A DNA stretch of 64,000 nt from an uncultured Eggerthella sp. Lineage in GTDB: Bacteria; Actinomycetota; Coriobacteriia; Coriobacteriales; Eggerthellaceae. The translations under genes and the position numbers were made by a program. Below are positions 7,377 to 16,157 of this stretch, in pieces. The notes below the pieces were generated by a model. That model did not search any database, was not told the DNA's origin, and worked only from the letters and a program-made list of their open reading frames with translations. Numbering within the stretch: position 1 is the first letter of the stretch; every line of letters begins with the position of its first letter. The stretch is taken from contig CAUASB010000003.1 of assembly GCA_958431815.1 (NCBI GenBank), positions 124,001 to 188,000 of the forward strand, given 5' to 3'.

Positions 7377-9599
7377 TTACAGATGTAAGACGCGATCGCG
7401 GATTTCCTCCGTGCGCCCTTGGTTCCAGAACTGGGTGCCAATATAGCCGCAGGTACGACGTGCTACGTTGAGCTTTTCCTGGTTGCGGTTGCCGCAATGG
7501 GGGCATTCCCACACCAGCTTGCCATCGTCTTCGACAATCTGAATCTCGCCGTCGAAACCGCACTCCTGGCAGTAGTCGCTCTTGGTGTTCAGTTCGGCGT
7601 ACATGATGTTGTCGTAGATGTACTGCATCACACGCACAACGGCCTTCAGGTTGTCCTGCATATCGGGCACTTCCACATACGAAATGGCACCACCAGGAGA
7701 AAGCTGCTGGAACTGGCTTTCGAACTCCAGCTTCTTGAACGCATCGATTTCCTCGGTCACATGCACGTGGTAGCTGTTGGTGATGTAGCCCTTGTCCGTA
7801 ACGCCAGGGATGGTGCCAAAACGGCGCTGCAGCGCCTTAGCGAACTTGTACGTGGTAGATTCCAGCGGCGTACCGTACAGGCTGAAGTCGATATCGGTTT
7901 CGGCTTTCCACTCGTTGCACTTGTCGTTCATCTTCTGCATAACGGCCATGGCAAACGGCGTTGCCTCTGCGTCGGTGTGGCTCTTGCCCGTCATGTACTT
8001 CACGCACTCGTACAGGCCGGCGTACCCCAAGCTGATAGTGGAATAACCACCGTACAAAAGCTTGTCGATGGGCTCTCCCTTCTTCAGGCGAGCCAGCGCA
8101 CCGTACTGCCACAGGATGGGAGCCGCATCGGAAAGCGTGCCCTTGAGGCGTTCATGACGGCACATCAACGCGCGCTTGCACAGCTCCAGGCGCTCTTCGA
8201 AGATCTCCCAGAACTTGTCCATATCACGATGGGAAGAGCAGGCAACATCCACTAGGTTGATGGTCACCACACCCTGGTTGAAGCGGCCGTAGTACTTCGG
8301 CTTGCCCGGCTCGTAGTTGCCGGCGTTGGCCACGTTGTTGTAGCCGTTGCCAGAGCGGTCGGGCGTCAAGAACGAACGGCAGCCCATGCACGTGTAGCAA
8401 TCGCCATTACCGGGGGTTTCGCCCTTCGAAAGCTTCAGCTCACGCATCTTCTTTTCCGAGATGTAGTCGGGCACCATGCGCTTGGCGGTGCACTTGGCGG
8501 CCAACTGCGTAAGGTAGAAGAACGGGGCATCTTCGGTGATGTTGTCTTCTTCCAGAACGTAGATAAGCTTCGGGAACGCCGGCGTGATCCATACGCCCTC
8601 TTCGTTCTTCACGCCTTCGTAGCGCTGACGCAGCACCTCTTCGATGATGATGGCCAGGTCGTGCTTTTCCTGCTCGGAGCGCGCCTCGTTCAGATACATG
8701 AACACCGTTACGAACGGAGCCTGACCGTTGGTGGTCATAAGCGTTACCACCTGATACTGGATGGTCTGCACGCCACGGCGCACTTCATCGCGCAGGCGGG
8801 TTTCCACGATGCGGGAAAGCTGCTCGGCAGAAGGCTCCACCCCAACTTCGTTAAGCTCACGGATAACGTCACGGCGAATCTTCTTGCGGCTTACCTCAAC
8901 GAACGGCGCCAAATGGGTCAGGGAAATGGACTGGCCGCCATACTGGCTAGAAGCAACCTGAGCAATAATCTGCGTTGCAATGTTGCAGGCCGTAGAAAAA
9001 CTATGGGGCTTTTCAATAAGCGTTCCCGAGATTACCGTGCCGTTCTGCAGCATATCTTCCAGGTTCACCAAATCACAGTTGTGCATATGCTGGGCGAAGT
9101 AGTCGGAATCGTGGAAGTGGATGATGCCTTCCTCGTGCGCGCGCACCACATCTTCCGGCAGCAGAATGCGCGTTGCCAGGTCCTTGGAAACCTCGCCAGC
9201 CATATAGTCACGCTGGACGGAGTTCACGGTAGGGTTCTTGTTGGAGTTCTCCTGCTTTACCTCTTCGTTGTTGCACTCGATCAAGGCAAGGATCTTATCG
9301 TCGGTCGTATTCGACTGACGCTTGATGTTCTGCACGTAGCGATAAATGATGTAGCGACGTGCCACCTCAAACTTCTGCAGTGCCATGATCTCGTTTTCAA
9401 CGATATCCTGGATTTCCTCAACCGACACGGTGTGTCCTGCTGCTTCACAGGCATCGGCCACATTGTGTGCAGCATAATCAATCTGGCGAGCAGTAAGGCG
9501 TTCGCTTTCCGGCGATTCATCGCTTGCGCCTTTGATGGCGTTGGCGATTTTGCTCAGATCGAAAACAGCTTCAGAGCCATCACGCTTGATGATCTTCAT
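7377..9599 (-). CDS. nrdD: anaerobic ribonucleoside-triphosphate reductase, class III
   Basis: Makes dNTPs from NTPs without oxygen. 740 residues: an N-terminal ATP-cone (starting MKIIKRDGSEAVFDL, about 1-95), the catalytic ten-stranded barrel with the cysteine-rich CYTCMGCRSF region, a C-terminal zinc site (CQECG...CPHCG), and the glycyl-radical loop RRTCGYIG about 23 residues from the end. The ATG follows GGGGAG. Its activase nrdG lies about 2.8 kb away on the same strand, separated by an unrelated module. NrdR-like boxes and a hairpin precede the gene. Confidence 0.97.
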   Translation of the reverse strand: MKIIKRDGSEAVFDLSKIANAIKGASDESPESERLTARQIDYAAHNVADACEAAGHTVSVEEIQDIVENEIMALQKFEVARRYIIYRYVQNIKRQSNTTDDKILALIECNNEEVKQENSNKNPTVNSVQRDYMAGEVSKDLATRILLPEDVVRAHEEGIIHFHDSDYFAQHMHNCDLVNLEDMLQNGTVISGTLIEKPHSFSTACNIATQIIAQVASSQYGGQSISLTHLAPFVEVSRKKIRRDVIRELNEVGVEPSAEQLSRIVETRLRDEVRRGVQTIQYQVVTLMTTNGQAPFVTVFMYLNEARSEQEKHDLAIIIEEVLRQRYEGVKNEEGVWITPAFPKLIYVLEEDNITEDAPFFYLTQLAAKCTAKRMVPDYISEKKMRELKLSKGETPGNGDCYTCMGCRSFLTPDRSGNGYNNVANAGNYEPGKPKYYGRFNQGVVTINLVDVACSSHRDMDKFWEIFEERLELCKRALMCRHERLKGTLSDAAPILWQYGALARLKKGEPIDKLLYGGYSTISLGYAGLYECVKYMTGKSHTDAEATPFAMAVMQKMNDKCNEWKAETDIDFSLYGTPLESTTYKFAKALQRRFGTIPGVTDKGYITNSYHVHVTEEIDAFKKLEFESQFQQLSPGGAISYVEVPDMQDNLKAVVRVMQYIYDNIMYAELNTKSDYCQECGFDGEIQIVEDDGKLVWECPHCGNRNQEKLNVARRTCGYIGTQFWNQGRTEEIRDRVLHL

Positions 9600-9663
9600 G
9601 CGCTCCCCTATCTACGGATAACTTATATAAAAGCAAGCCTGCCTTCGCTGCCTAAACAGAAAA

Positions 9664-9688
9664 AGCGGCCGCATAAGGTGCAGCCGCT
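9664..9688 (-). terminator. hairpin terminator, possibly an attenuator in the nrdD leader
   Basis: AGCGGC-GCA arms with one G-U pair, followed on the minus strand by TTTTTCTGTTT. It ends transcription of the zinc-ribbon gene at 9843, but it also lies between the NrdR-like boxes and the nrdD start, so RNA begun at those boxes must read through it. Confidence 0.65.
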
Positions 9689-9760
9689 ATATTACGCCCA
9701 AGAATTCTTGAATTAAGGACTTGATTTTTTGAATGGTTAAGATTTCCGTAGGTTCTCCAT

Positions 9761-9808
9761 ACACCATATATAGTGCCAAAACGGGAAATGTGGCACATTA
9801 TGTAGATT
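9761..9808 (-). promoter_or_regulatory. paired NrdR-box-like operators upstream of nrdD
   Basis: ACACCATATATAGTGC (9761-9776) fits the 16-nt NrdR box almost perfectly, and a weaker GCACATTATGTAGATT (9793-9808) starts 32 nt later, the usual near-three-turn spacing. NrdR represses ribonucleotide reductase genes when dATP is high. The pair is about 160-210 bp ahead of nrdD, farther than usual. Confidence 0.6.
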
Positions 9809-9842
9809 GAGTGGTGACCATTCTGCGGTACACCCAAATCAC

Positions 9843-10265
9843 CTAAGAATGCTTTTCGACCTGCGTACCGCACTTCGGACACGTTACACGAAGCTTGCCT
9901 TTGCCCTTTGGAACGTTCAGGATACTGCCGCACCCTTTGCACTTGAAATACAAGGTGGTTTTGCGGTTAACCCACTTCTTGTTCGTAAGGCGCCACCATG
10001 CCTTGGGCTTCACCATAAGCTCTTGGTACTTGGCTAGCTCCTTTGCGCGCGCCGCTATATTGCGGGAATAGCAACGGAACAGACCCCAGCCCATAAGCAG
10101 CAGGGCAATCGTGGAAAGAACTCCTGAATGAGCGAAAAAGTTCACCAGCACAACAGCACAACCGGCAATCATAAGTGCCTGAGTGAGCTGATCGATGCCA
10201 TAACGGCCCATCATCCATTGAGCCATCTTGTACTTCCATTGGCTATTGCCCGAAGAACGCGCCAT
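9843..10265 (-). CDS. small membrane protein with C-terminal zinc ribbon
   Basis: 140 residues from the ATG at 10265, which has GGTGAGG 6 nt upstream (a GTG at 10277 overlaps that site and is rejected). Two hydrophobic stretches (QALMIAGCAVVLVNFF and GVLSTIALLLMGWGLF) form a membrane hairpin, then a basic linker, then a zinc ribbon with the two CxxC pairs CKGCG and CPKCG. This resembles zinc-ribbon membrane proteins of unknown role in actinobacteria. No partner gene is adjacent; it is a single-gene unit ending at the hairpin at 9664-9688. Confidence 0.75.
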   Translation of the reverse strand: MARSSGNSQWKYKMAQWMMGRYGIDQLTQALMIAGCAVVLVNFFAHSGVLSTIALLLMGWGLFRCYSRNIAARAKELAKYQELMVKPKAWWRLTNKKWVNRKTTLYFKCKGCGSILNVPKGKGKLRVTCPKCGTQVEKHS

Positions 10266-10474
10266 GAAAAGCCTCACCCTTTCCTGATGCCAGCTGAACC
10301 TGGCAGGTAGTAATCAACGAATCCCATACTAATGCGGCATTCACGCACCCCAGAAAAGCGCACGGCAAACCCACGAACCTGTTTACGGAGCGTTGTTTGC
10401 AGTAGGGCTAATGCAACAGCACGTACAGGTATGTTCCAGCCCGGCTAGCAGTTGCAGATGCCCCTTCCACAAAC

Positions 10475-10503
10475 TGTCCAAAAGGGCCCGTCCCTTTTGG
10501 ACA
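10475..10503. repeat. REP-like palindrome (GGGAC/GTCCC family), variant
   Basis: TGTCCAAAAGGG (10475-10486) and CCCTTTTGGACA (10492-10503) are perfect arms around a 5-nt loop. Similar palindromes occur at 47026 and 58062 and a degenerate one at 16811. It sits just past the rplQ terminator. Confidence 0.6.
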
Positions 10504-10508
10504 CAAAA

Positions 10509-10536
10509 AAAGACCCGCTCTTTTGAACGGGTCTTT
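10509..10536 (-). terminator. terminator of the rpsM-rplQ operon
   Basis: AAAGACCCG/CGGGTCTTT arms; on the minus strand the stem is followed by a run of T residues. It lies 15 nt after the rplQ stop. Confidence 0.8.
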
Positions 10537-10550
10537 CCAAAATGCAAAAG

Positions 10551-10958
10551 CTATTCTGCTTCAGCAGCAGGCTTTTCAGCCTTAGCCTTGGGCTGTACCG
10601 GCTCGGTGCAAAGCTCCATGATTACCATGGAAGCGTTGTCGCCCTTGCGGTTGCCAAGCTTCATGATGCGAGTGTAGCCACCCTGACGGTCAGCGAACTG
10701 GCCCTGAGCAACCTTCTCGAATACCTCGCGTACCAGTTCCTTGTCGCCCAGCTTTGCGATAGCAAGACGGCGGGAATGCAGGTCGCCCTTCTTTGCCCAC
10801 GTGATGATCTTGTCGACATCGGGGCGGATTTCCTTGGCGCGCGCCTCAACCGTCTTGATGCGGTCGTTGGTGAACAGCGCAGCAACAAGGCTCTTTTTCA
10901 TGGCCTTGGTATGGCTGAAGTCAGTACCAAGCTTGCGGCCCTTATAGTTGTGCCTCAT
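10551..10958 (-). CDS. rplQ: 50S ribosomal protein L17
   Basis: 135 residues. The N-terminus MRHNYKGRKLGTDFSHTKAM and the LVAALFTNDRIKTVEARAKEIRP core are diagnostic of bL17, which lies near the peptide exit tunnel of the large subunit. A basic domain is followed by an Ala/Glu/Lys-rich tail (about the last 15 residues), common in actinobacterial L17. It is the last gene of the cluster, 11 nt after rpoA, and is followed by a rho-independent terminator. Confidence 0.98.
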   Translation of the reverse strand: MRHNYKGRKLGTDFSHTKAMKKSLVAALFTNDRIKTVEARAKEIRPDVDKIITWAKKGDLHSRRLAIAKLGDKELVREVFEKVAQGQFADRQGGYTRIMKLGNRKGDNASMVIMELCTEPVQPKAKAEKPAAEAE

Positions 10959-10969
10959 CTTTAAATCTC

Positions 10970-11920
10970 CTATTGCTTCAAATTGAGGTCCATGGAAATG
11001 AGCTTATCCTTCACTTCCTCGATGGACTTCGCGCCAAAGTTCCTGATGTTGAGCAGGTCGTTCTCAGAATACTCAACCAGCTGACGAACAGAGTGGATAC
11101 CTGCGCGCTTCAAGCAGTTGTAGGAACGGACGGAAAGGTCCAAGTCCTCGATCTGCTTGTCAAGCTCTGCGTTGGTTTCCTGGTTCTCGGGAGCGAAGAT
11201 AGAAACTACCTCGCCCTCTTCATCTTCCTCTACCTCGTCGAGCATGAGGAATGCGCCCATGTACTGGTTGATGATGTTCGCAGCACGGCACACAGCCTCG
11301 GTGGGGTTGATGGAGCCATCGGTCTCAACTTCAAGAACAAGCTTGTCATAGTCGGTACGCTGGCCAACACGGGTGTCGGTAACACCCATGGTGCAACGGC
11401 GAACCGGCGAGAACAGCGAGTCAACGTGGATGATGCCGATAGGATCTTCCGTGCGCTTGTTGCGCTCGGCAGAAACATATCCGCGACCCACGCCAATGCA
11501 GACGGTCATCTCAAGCGTGCCGCCGTCAGCAACAGTGGCGATGACATGCTCGGGGTTGATCAGCGAGAATTCCGTAGGAACCTCGAGATCGGCACCCGTG
11601 ACGGTGCAAGGACCTTCAGCATGCACATGTGCAGTGGCCTCGCTGATGTCACCGTTAAGGGCGCTGAAAACCAGGCCCTTAACGTTCAAGACGATATCGG
11701 TGATGTCCTCGATTACGCCCTCGGCGGTGGTGAACTCATGCTGTACACCATCGATCTGGATAGCGGTCGCCTTTGCTCCGTCAAGAGACGAGAGCAGAAC
11801 ACGACGCATGCAGTTGCCAAGAGTGTAACCGTAGCCACGCTCTAGCGGCTCCACGATGAAGCGGGCAACGGTGTCGTTGACCTCTTCGATCGTTACTGTC
11901 GGCCTCATGAACTCTGTCAT
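10970..11920 (-). CDS. rpoA: DNA-directed RNA polymerase subunit alpha
   Basis: 316 residues. The N-terminal dimerisation domain holds EPLERGYGYTLGNCMRRVLLSS and GVQHEFTTAEGV; after an acidic linker (EVEEDEEGEVVSIF) the C-terminal domain contains LDLSVRSYNCLKRAGIHSV and NIRNFGAKSIEEVKDKL, the alpha-CTD helices that contact DNA UP elements and activators. AAGGAGG lies just upstream of the ATG. It is located between rpsD and rplQ as in most actinobacteria. Confidence 0.98.
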   Translation of the reverse strand: MTEFMRPTVTIEEVNDTVARFIVEPLERGYGYTLGNCMRRVLLSSLDGAKATAIQIDGVQHEFTTAEGVIEDITDIVLNVKGLVFSALNGDISEATAHVHAEGPCTVTGADLEVPTEFSLINPEHVIATVADGGTLEMTVCIGVGRGYVSAERNKRTEDPIGIIHVDSLFSPVRRCTMGVTDTRVGQRTDYDKLVLEVETDGSINPTEAVCRAANIINQYMGAFLMLDEVEEDEEGEVVSIFAPENQETNAELDKQIEDLDLSVRSYNCLKRAGIHSVRQLVEYSENDLLNIRNFGAKSIEEVKDKLISMDLNLKQ

Positions 11921-11957
11921 ATTGAATAAGCCTCCTTAATAAACCGCAGTGCGTTTG

Positions 11958-12554
11958 TTACTTAGAGTAAAGTTCGACGATAAGCTGCTCGTTGATGTCG
12001 AGATCAATCTGCTCACGCTCGGGAAGAGCAAGAACGCTGCCCTGCAGCTTTTCGATGTCAACCTCAAGCCATGCAGGAACCTGTACGCCTTCATTGGAAA
12101 CGAGAGCGCTCTTGATAACCAGGAGTTCCTTAGCCTTGGGGGTAACTGCAACAAGGTCGCCAGGACGTACGCGGAAAGACGGGATGTCTACGCGACGACC
12201 GTTTACCTGGATGTGACCGTGGGTAACGATCTGACGAGCTTCCTTGCGGGTCTTAGCGAAGCCGAGGCGGAATACTACATTGTCGAGACGAGACTCGAGA
12301 ATGCGCATCAGGTTGTCGCCGGTAACGCCGGGCATGGACTTAGCGCGCTTGAAGTAACCGAGGAACTGCTTCTCGAGAACGCCATAGATGAACTTGGCCT
12401 TCTGCTTTTCGCGCAGCTGCATGCCGTATTCAGATTCCTTGCGACGACGCTTGGGCTGACGGATGGATTCCTTCTTGCTGCTGTAACCGAGAACAGCAGG
12501 ATCCAGACCGAGCTGGCGACAACGCTTGAGAACCGGAGTCCTGTTAATTGCCAT
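11958..12554 (-). CDS. rpsD: 30S ribosomal protein S4
   Basis: 198 residues. uS4 is a primary 16S-binding assembly protein and, in many bacteria, a translational repressor of its own operon. The S4 RNA-binding domain appears as LESRLDNVVFRLGFAKTRKEARQIVTHGHIQVNG (described in parts: LESRLDNVVFRLGFA and ARQIVTHGHIQVNGR). The N-terminus MAINRTPVLKRCRQLGLDP has one Cys only, so this is a zinc-free form. It sits between rpsK and rpoA. Confidence 0.97.
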   Translation of the reverse strand: MAINRTPVLKRCRQLGLDPAVLGYSSKKESIRQPKRRRKESEYGMQLREKQKAKFIYGVLEKQFLGYFKRAKSMPGVTGDNLMRILESRLDNVVFRLGFAKTRKEARQIVTHGHIQVNGRRVDIPSFRVRPGDLVAVTPKAKELLVIKSALVSNEGVQVPAWLEVDIEKLQGSVLALPEREQIDLDINEQLIVELYSK

Positions 12555-12573
12555 AGTGTATCGATCCTTTCAG

Positions 12574-12972
12574 TTAGACGCGACGACGCTTGCGCTGACG
12601 GCAACCGTTGTGCGGAATAGGGGTGCAATCCTGGATGCTAGCTACTTCGAGGCCAGCTGCCTGAAGGGAACGGATAGCGGTTTCGCGACCGGAACCGGGG
12701 CCCTTCACGTATACAGCAACCTTCTTCAAGCCATGCTCCATAGCGGTCTTTGCTGCTGCCTCAGCTGCCATCTGAGCTGCGAACGGCGTGGACTTACGAG
12801 AGCCCTTGAAGCCGACGGTACCAGCGGACTGCCAGGAAATTACATTGCCCTGAGGATCCGTGATGGAAACAATCGTGTTATTGAAAGTGGATTTGATGTG
12901 TGCAGCGCCAACAGCGATGTTCTTGCGGTCAGAACGCTTGATGCGCGTGCGAACGTTTTTCTTAGCTGCCAC
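12574..12972 (-). CDS. rpsK: 30S ribosomal protein S11
   Basis: 132 residues with the uS11 core: AHIKSTFNNTIVSITDPQGN, WQSAGTVGFKGSRKSTPFAAQ, and the basic tail CTPIPHNGCRQRKRRRV. It forms part of the platform of the small subunit. The start is a GTG at 12972 with AGAGGTG 6 nt upstream. It is 11 nt from rpsM. Confidence 0.97.
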   Translation of the reverse strand: MAAKKNVRTRIKRSDRKNIAVGAAHIKSTFNNTIVSITDPQGNVISWQSAGTVGFKGSRKSTPFAAQMAAEAAAKTAMEHGLKKVAVYVKGPGSGRETAIRSLQAAGLEVASIQDCTPIPHNGCRQRKRRRV

Positions 12973-12983
12973 TAGTTACACCT

Positions 12984-13352
12984 CTACTTCTTCTTGCCAC
13001 CGATTTGACGCTTGGGACCTTTGCGCGTACGAGCGTTCGTGTGAGTGCGCTGACCGCGAACGGGCAGGCCACGACGATGACGCAGGCCACGGTAGCAACC
13101 GATTTCCATGAGGCGCTTGATATTCTGAGAAACCTCGCGATGCAGGTCGCCCTCAGTGGTGAGGTTTGCCTGGATGTAGTCACGAAGCTTGGAGAGATCA
13201 TCTTCCGTAAGATCGTTTACGCGGGTATCGGGGTTTACACCGGTTTCTGCGAGGATCTTCTTGGAGGTGGTAAGGCCAATGCCGTAGATATAGGTCAAGC
13301 CGACTTCAATGCGCTTGTCGCGAGGAAGGTCGACACCAACGAGACGTGCCAT
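12984..13352 (-). CDS. rpsM: 30S ribosomal protein S13
   Basis: 122 residues. MARLVGVDLPRDKRIEVGLTYIYGIG and the C-terminal RGLRHRRGLPVRGQRTHTNARTRKGP are diagnostic for uS13, which contacts the P-site tRNA and bridges the subunits. Downstream of rpmJ by 20 nt and upstream of rpsK. Confidence 0.98.
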   Translation of the reverse strand: MARLVGVDLPRDKRIEVGLTYIYGIGLTTSKKILAETGVNPDTRVNDLTEDDLSKLRDYIQANLTTEGDLHREVSQNIKRLMEIGCYRGLRHRRGLPVRGQRTHTNARTRKGPKRQIGGKKK

Positions 13353-13372
13353 GATATTCGTACCCTTTCTCT

Positions 13373-13486
13373 TTAACCCTGACGCTGCTTATGACGGGGG
13401 TTCTCGCAAATTACGAGCACCTTGCCGTGGCGTCGAATGATCTTGCACTTGTCGCACATTTTCTTGACCGAAGGACGTACCTTCAT
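13373..13486 (-). CDS. rpmJ: 50S ribosomal protein L36
   Basis: A 37-residue gene in the infA-rpsM gap. It begins MKVRPSVKKMCDKCKIIRRH and ends ENPRHKQRQG. The zinc-ribbon pattern CDKC...C...H (Cys at 11, 14, 27 and His at 32) is the zinc-binding form of bL36. The ATG is preceded by GAAAGGAAAT. Position directly before rpsM matches the conserved infA-rpmJ-rpsM order. Confidence 0.96.
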   Translation of the reverse strand: MKVRPSVKKMCDKCKIIRRHGKVLVICENPRHKQRQG

Positions 13487-13632
13487 TTCAATTTCCTTTC
13501 GGTAATGTGTTTCTCTTTATCTACCACGCCCAGCCGCAGGCGATAGTTTGCTTACTGTTCCGCTTTGCAGGACGGCTCGGGTTTCCCCTTCCTGCTTTTG
13601 TGCGCATTTGCCCGCGGTTCCGCAAATGCGAA

Positions 13633-13662
13633 AAGCGCACTTCACCTCTGTGAGGTACGCTT
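13633..13662 (-). terminator. imperfect hairpin between infA and rpmJ (possible attenuator)
   Basis: AAGCGyAC-TCAC arms with mismatches, followed on the minus strand by TTTTCGC; an adjacent CGCATTTGC/GCAAATGCG inverted repeat at about 13603-13630 overlaps the same RNA and could compete with it. The U-tract is short, so this may be partial termination within the operon. Confidence 0.45.
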
Positions 13663-13671
13663 CAGCGCCAC

Positions 13672-13890
13672 TTACTTGTAGCGATAGGTGATACGACCGC
13701 GGTCGAGGTCGTATACTGAAAGTTCAACCTGGACCTTATCGCCGGGAAGAATCTTGATGTAGTGCATACGCATCTTGCCGGAGATATGGGCAAGAATGGT
13801 ATGGCCGTTTTCAAGTTCTACCTTAAACATAGCGTTCGGAAGAGCCTCGAGTACGGTGCCCTCCAGTTCAATTGCATCTTCTTTAGCCAA
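13672..13890 (-). CDS. infA: translation initiation factor IF-1
   Basis: A 72-residue OB-fold protein that occupies the A site during initiation. EGTVLEALPNAMFKVELENG, HISGKMRMHYIKILPGDKV and RGRITYRYK are diagnostic. The start is a TTG at 13890 with AAAGGAG 5 nt upstream, giving exactly the standard 72 residues; an in-frame start at 13926 would add 12 unrelated residues. In many relatives infA follows secY-adk-map; here it follows an unrelated LtaS-like gene and has its own promoter. Confidence 0.97.
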   Translation of the reverse strand: MAKEDAIELEGTVLEALPNAMFKVELENGHTILAHISGKMRMHYIKILPGDKVQVELSVYDLDRGRITYRYK

Positions 13891-13932
13891 GGTAGCTCCT
13901 TTAAGCAAATAGGTAGTCAAACGCAAATGGAG

Positions 13933-13962
13933 ATTTTAGCAAAACACCTATCTTTCTTGCAA
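13933..13962 (-). promoter_or_regulatory. promoter of infA and the ribosomal protein cluster
   Basis: TTGCAA (-35, 13957-13962) and TAAAAT (-10, 13933-13938) separated by 18 bp, reading toward infA; transcription would start about 35 nt before the TTG codon. Confidence 0.65.
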
Positions 13963-14000
13963 GGTGCCATCACAAGGCCACCATATACCGTTCACAGCTC

Positions 14001-15902
14001 TTAGGAGTAAAAGCCTGGGATGCGGTTATGCCGGTCGAACACGCTGTTATATTGCAGCCATTGATACTGCTTGATGGAATCGGTGAAGGCAGATGGTGCA
14101 GTTCCTATTTTAGTGCCAAAAGCGTCAGTAAAGTAGCGGGCGGTGATTACCGGGTGTTCCATGCGCAGGTCGGAAAGATATTCCTGATAAGGGGAAAGCT
14201 GCACGCCCGCAACCTGCAGCAGCACCGAGGAAAGGTAATTGAGCGACACGGTGCTCCCCTTCTGCAGCGCTTCGGTATTCAAATCGTAATTACCCCAAAT
14301 GAAGAAAGGCGTCTTGTGCAGTTGGGCCGTGGTTTCTAGATCAAGGTCGTTTTCATCGGTGAACCAATTTGCATAGAACTCGTTGGAGAGGCGCGGCTCG
14401 TGGTCGCCGAAGAACAAGACCACAGTGGGCTCTTCCACCGTTTCGAAATACGAGATGAGCGTGCGCAGTGCATCGTCGGCCATGCGCACGCTTGATTCGT
14501 AAGCGATCACCGATTCGTCGTAGGAGTTTTCAGGGGCCACTTCGTGCACACGCTCTGGCCATTCATAGTCGGACGCGTAGTAGCCGCCATGGTTTTGCAT
14601 GGTGATGTTGAACACGAACTGCGGGTTGCCACCGCGGTTTTCTTCGAAGTCCTTGATCAGCTGGCGATAGTCCGACTCGTCGGTAGGGTAACCGCGCGCA
14701 TATTCGATATCCACATCGAAATCTTCTATCCCCTTATACGAATCGAAGCCGAAGCGGTCATAGACCTTCACGCGGTTGTAGCCTGCACGCTCGTAGGCAT
14801 GCAAGGCGCGCGCTTCGTAGCCCCGCCCTGAAAGCTGCGATGCCAAGCTGGGAGTTTCGGCGTCGATAAACTGCACATACGGGGTATTGCCCTTGAAGTA
14901 GGCCATTGAATTGCCTGTTAGGAACTCGAACTCCGAATTCGCCGTGCCCGTGCCCATGTCGGACGAAACGGCGCAGGTGCCCGAAACCACATCGCCGCGC
15001 TGCATCAGCGAGCGTGCATACGGCATAGGGTCGACATTGGTTTCGTACCCTTCCAAGTACGTGGTGAGGTCGGAAAACGATTCGTCCATGATTACCACGA
15101 TATTGGGCGATTCCTCGGTTGCCGTTGTATACGTTGGCGCGTCATCAGGCTCGGTCAGATAGCCATGGCCCACGTTCACGCGCGTGACGCCCGATGCTTC
15201 ATCGGTTTGCCACAACGCATCGGTGTCGTAGCCTTCCGCTTCCACGGTCGACGCGGAGGCAACATCCGATGCCAAGCTGGTGGCGAAACCAAAGTGCTGG
15301 TACGGATAAGCCGGGTTCCATTCGTGGGTATCGATGCGGCTCCACGCATCCTCGTCACCGTAAAGGTACGCGCCCATGCCGACTGTCGCCACCGCGATAA
15401 CGGCCAATGCCATTTGGTTGCTGCGGAAATTCACGCGGACCTTTGATCTGGGAACGGCAATCACCAACGCACCATATATAAGTGCAGCGAAAAGGCAATG
15501 GGCCACCGGAGAATCAATCGTGTACGTATAGCCGCCCGCCACGGCGATGCCCACCCCAGCAGACATCAAATCGCCGAACGTAATGGGAATGCCCGTGAAT
15601 TTGATGACGTAATGGTTGGCGATGCTGAAGCCCAGCACCACAGCAAACACCACAAGGCAAGTGACGCGGGTATTGCGGGTAAGCAGGTAAACCGCCAGGT
15701 GCGCGAAAAGGTAGATGAAGATGTTCATCAGGAAGAAGCCCTCTTCAAGATCCGACACACCCGAAAGGCTCAGATATTCTGCCACAGCAGCGCACATGAT
15801 GGGGCCCACCAGCAGAAGGGCCGTCCAATTAAGCGCAGCAAGAACGCCCTCCCGATGGTCCGAGAAAAAGGTCTTAGCGGTTGTCAGCAGCGCAAATGTC
15901 AT
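14001..15902 (-). CDS. LtaS-family sulfatase-fold membrane enzyme (phosphoglycerol transferase-like)
   Basis: About 633 residues. Five hydrophobic segments occupy the first third (about 1-190), followed by an extracellular alkaline-phosphatase/sulfatase fold. Catalytic elements are visible: IVVIMDESFSDL (metal Glu), MGTGTANSEFEFLTGNS with the predicted nucleophile Thr, MQNHGGYY, and FFGDHEPRL with metal Asp/His. LtaS-type enzymes transfer phosphoglycerol from phosphatidylglycerol onto a glycolipid or glycan. The ATG at 15902 is chosen; an in-frame GTG at 15920 is equally possible and neither has a good Shine-Dalgarno site. Substrate is inferred. Confidence 0.88.
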   Translation of the reverse strand: MTFALLTTAKTFFSDHREGVLAALNWTALLLVGPIMCAAVAEYLSLSGVSDLEEGFFLMNIFIYLFAHLAVYLLTRNTRVTCLVVFAVVLGFSIANHYVIKFTGIPITFGDLMSAGVGIAVAGGYTYTIDSPVAHCLFAALIYGALVIAVPRSKVRVNFRSNQMALAVIAVATVGMGAYLYGDEDAWSRIDTHEWNPAYPYQHFGFATSLASDVASASTVEAEGYDTDALWQTDEASGVTRVNVGHGYLTEPDDAPTYTTATEESPNIVVIMDESFSDLTTYLEGYETNVDPMPYARSLMQRGDVVSGTCAVSSDMGTGTANSEFEFLTGNSMAYFKGNTPYVQFIDAETPSLASQLSGRGYEARALHAYERAGYNRVKVYDRFGFDSYKGIEDFDVDIEYARGYPTDESDYRQLIKDFEENRGGNPQFVFNITMQNHGGYYASDYEWPERVHEVAPENSYDESVIAYESSVRMADDALRTLISYFETVEEPTVVLFFGDHEPRLSNEFYANWFTDENDLDLETTAQLHKTPFFIWGNYDLNTEALQKGSTVSLNYLSSVLLQVAGVQLSPYQEYLSDLRMEHPVITARYFTDAFGTKIGTAPSAFTDSIKQYQWLQYNSVFDRHNRIPGFYS

Positions 15903-16121
15903 GGTTGGGCACTTTAACACAGCGTCCGAAGGGGCCGAAAACGTTCACGAGTTGCACAAGGGATGCCCACAGTCTGGAGAAGATGCGCCACAACTGCGCA
16001 ACGAATGGGGATACGGGCGCCGAAGCGACACAGCAGGAACCTCGCGAATGGCGCTTTGCGGGAAATGGCAGAACGCAGCACGGAACGTTATTGCCGCTTA
16101 CAACGTATTGCGCCCGCACGA

Positions 16122-16149
16122 AAAAGGCTCGCCATAAGGCGAGCCTTTT
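16122..16149. terminator. terminator of tRNA-Lys (bidirectional)
   Basis: AAAAGGCTCGCC (16122-16133) and GGCGAGCCTTTT (16138-16149) around a 4-nt loop, 9 nt beyond the tRNA 3' end. Confidence 0.85.
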
Positions 16150-16157
16150 AAATTCGG

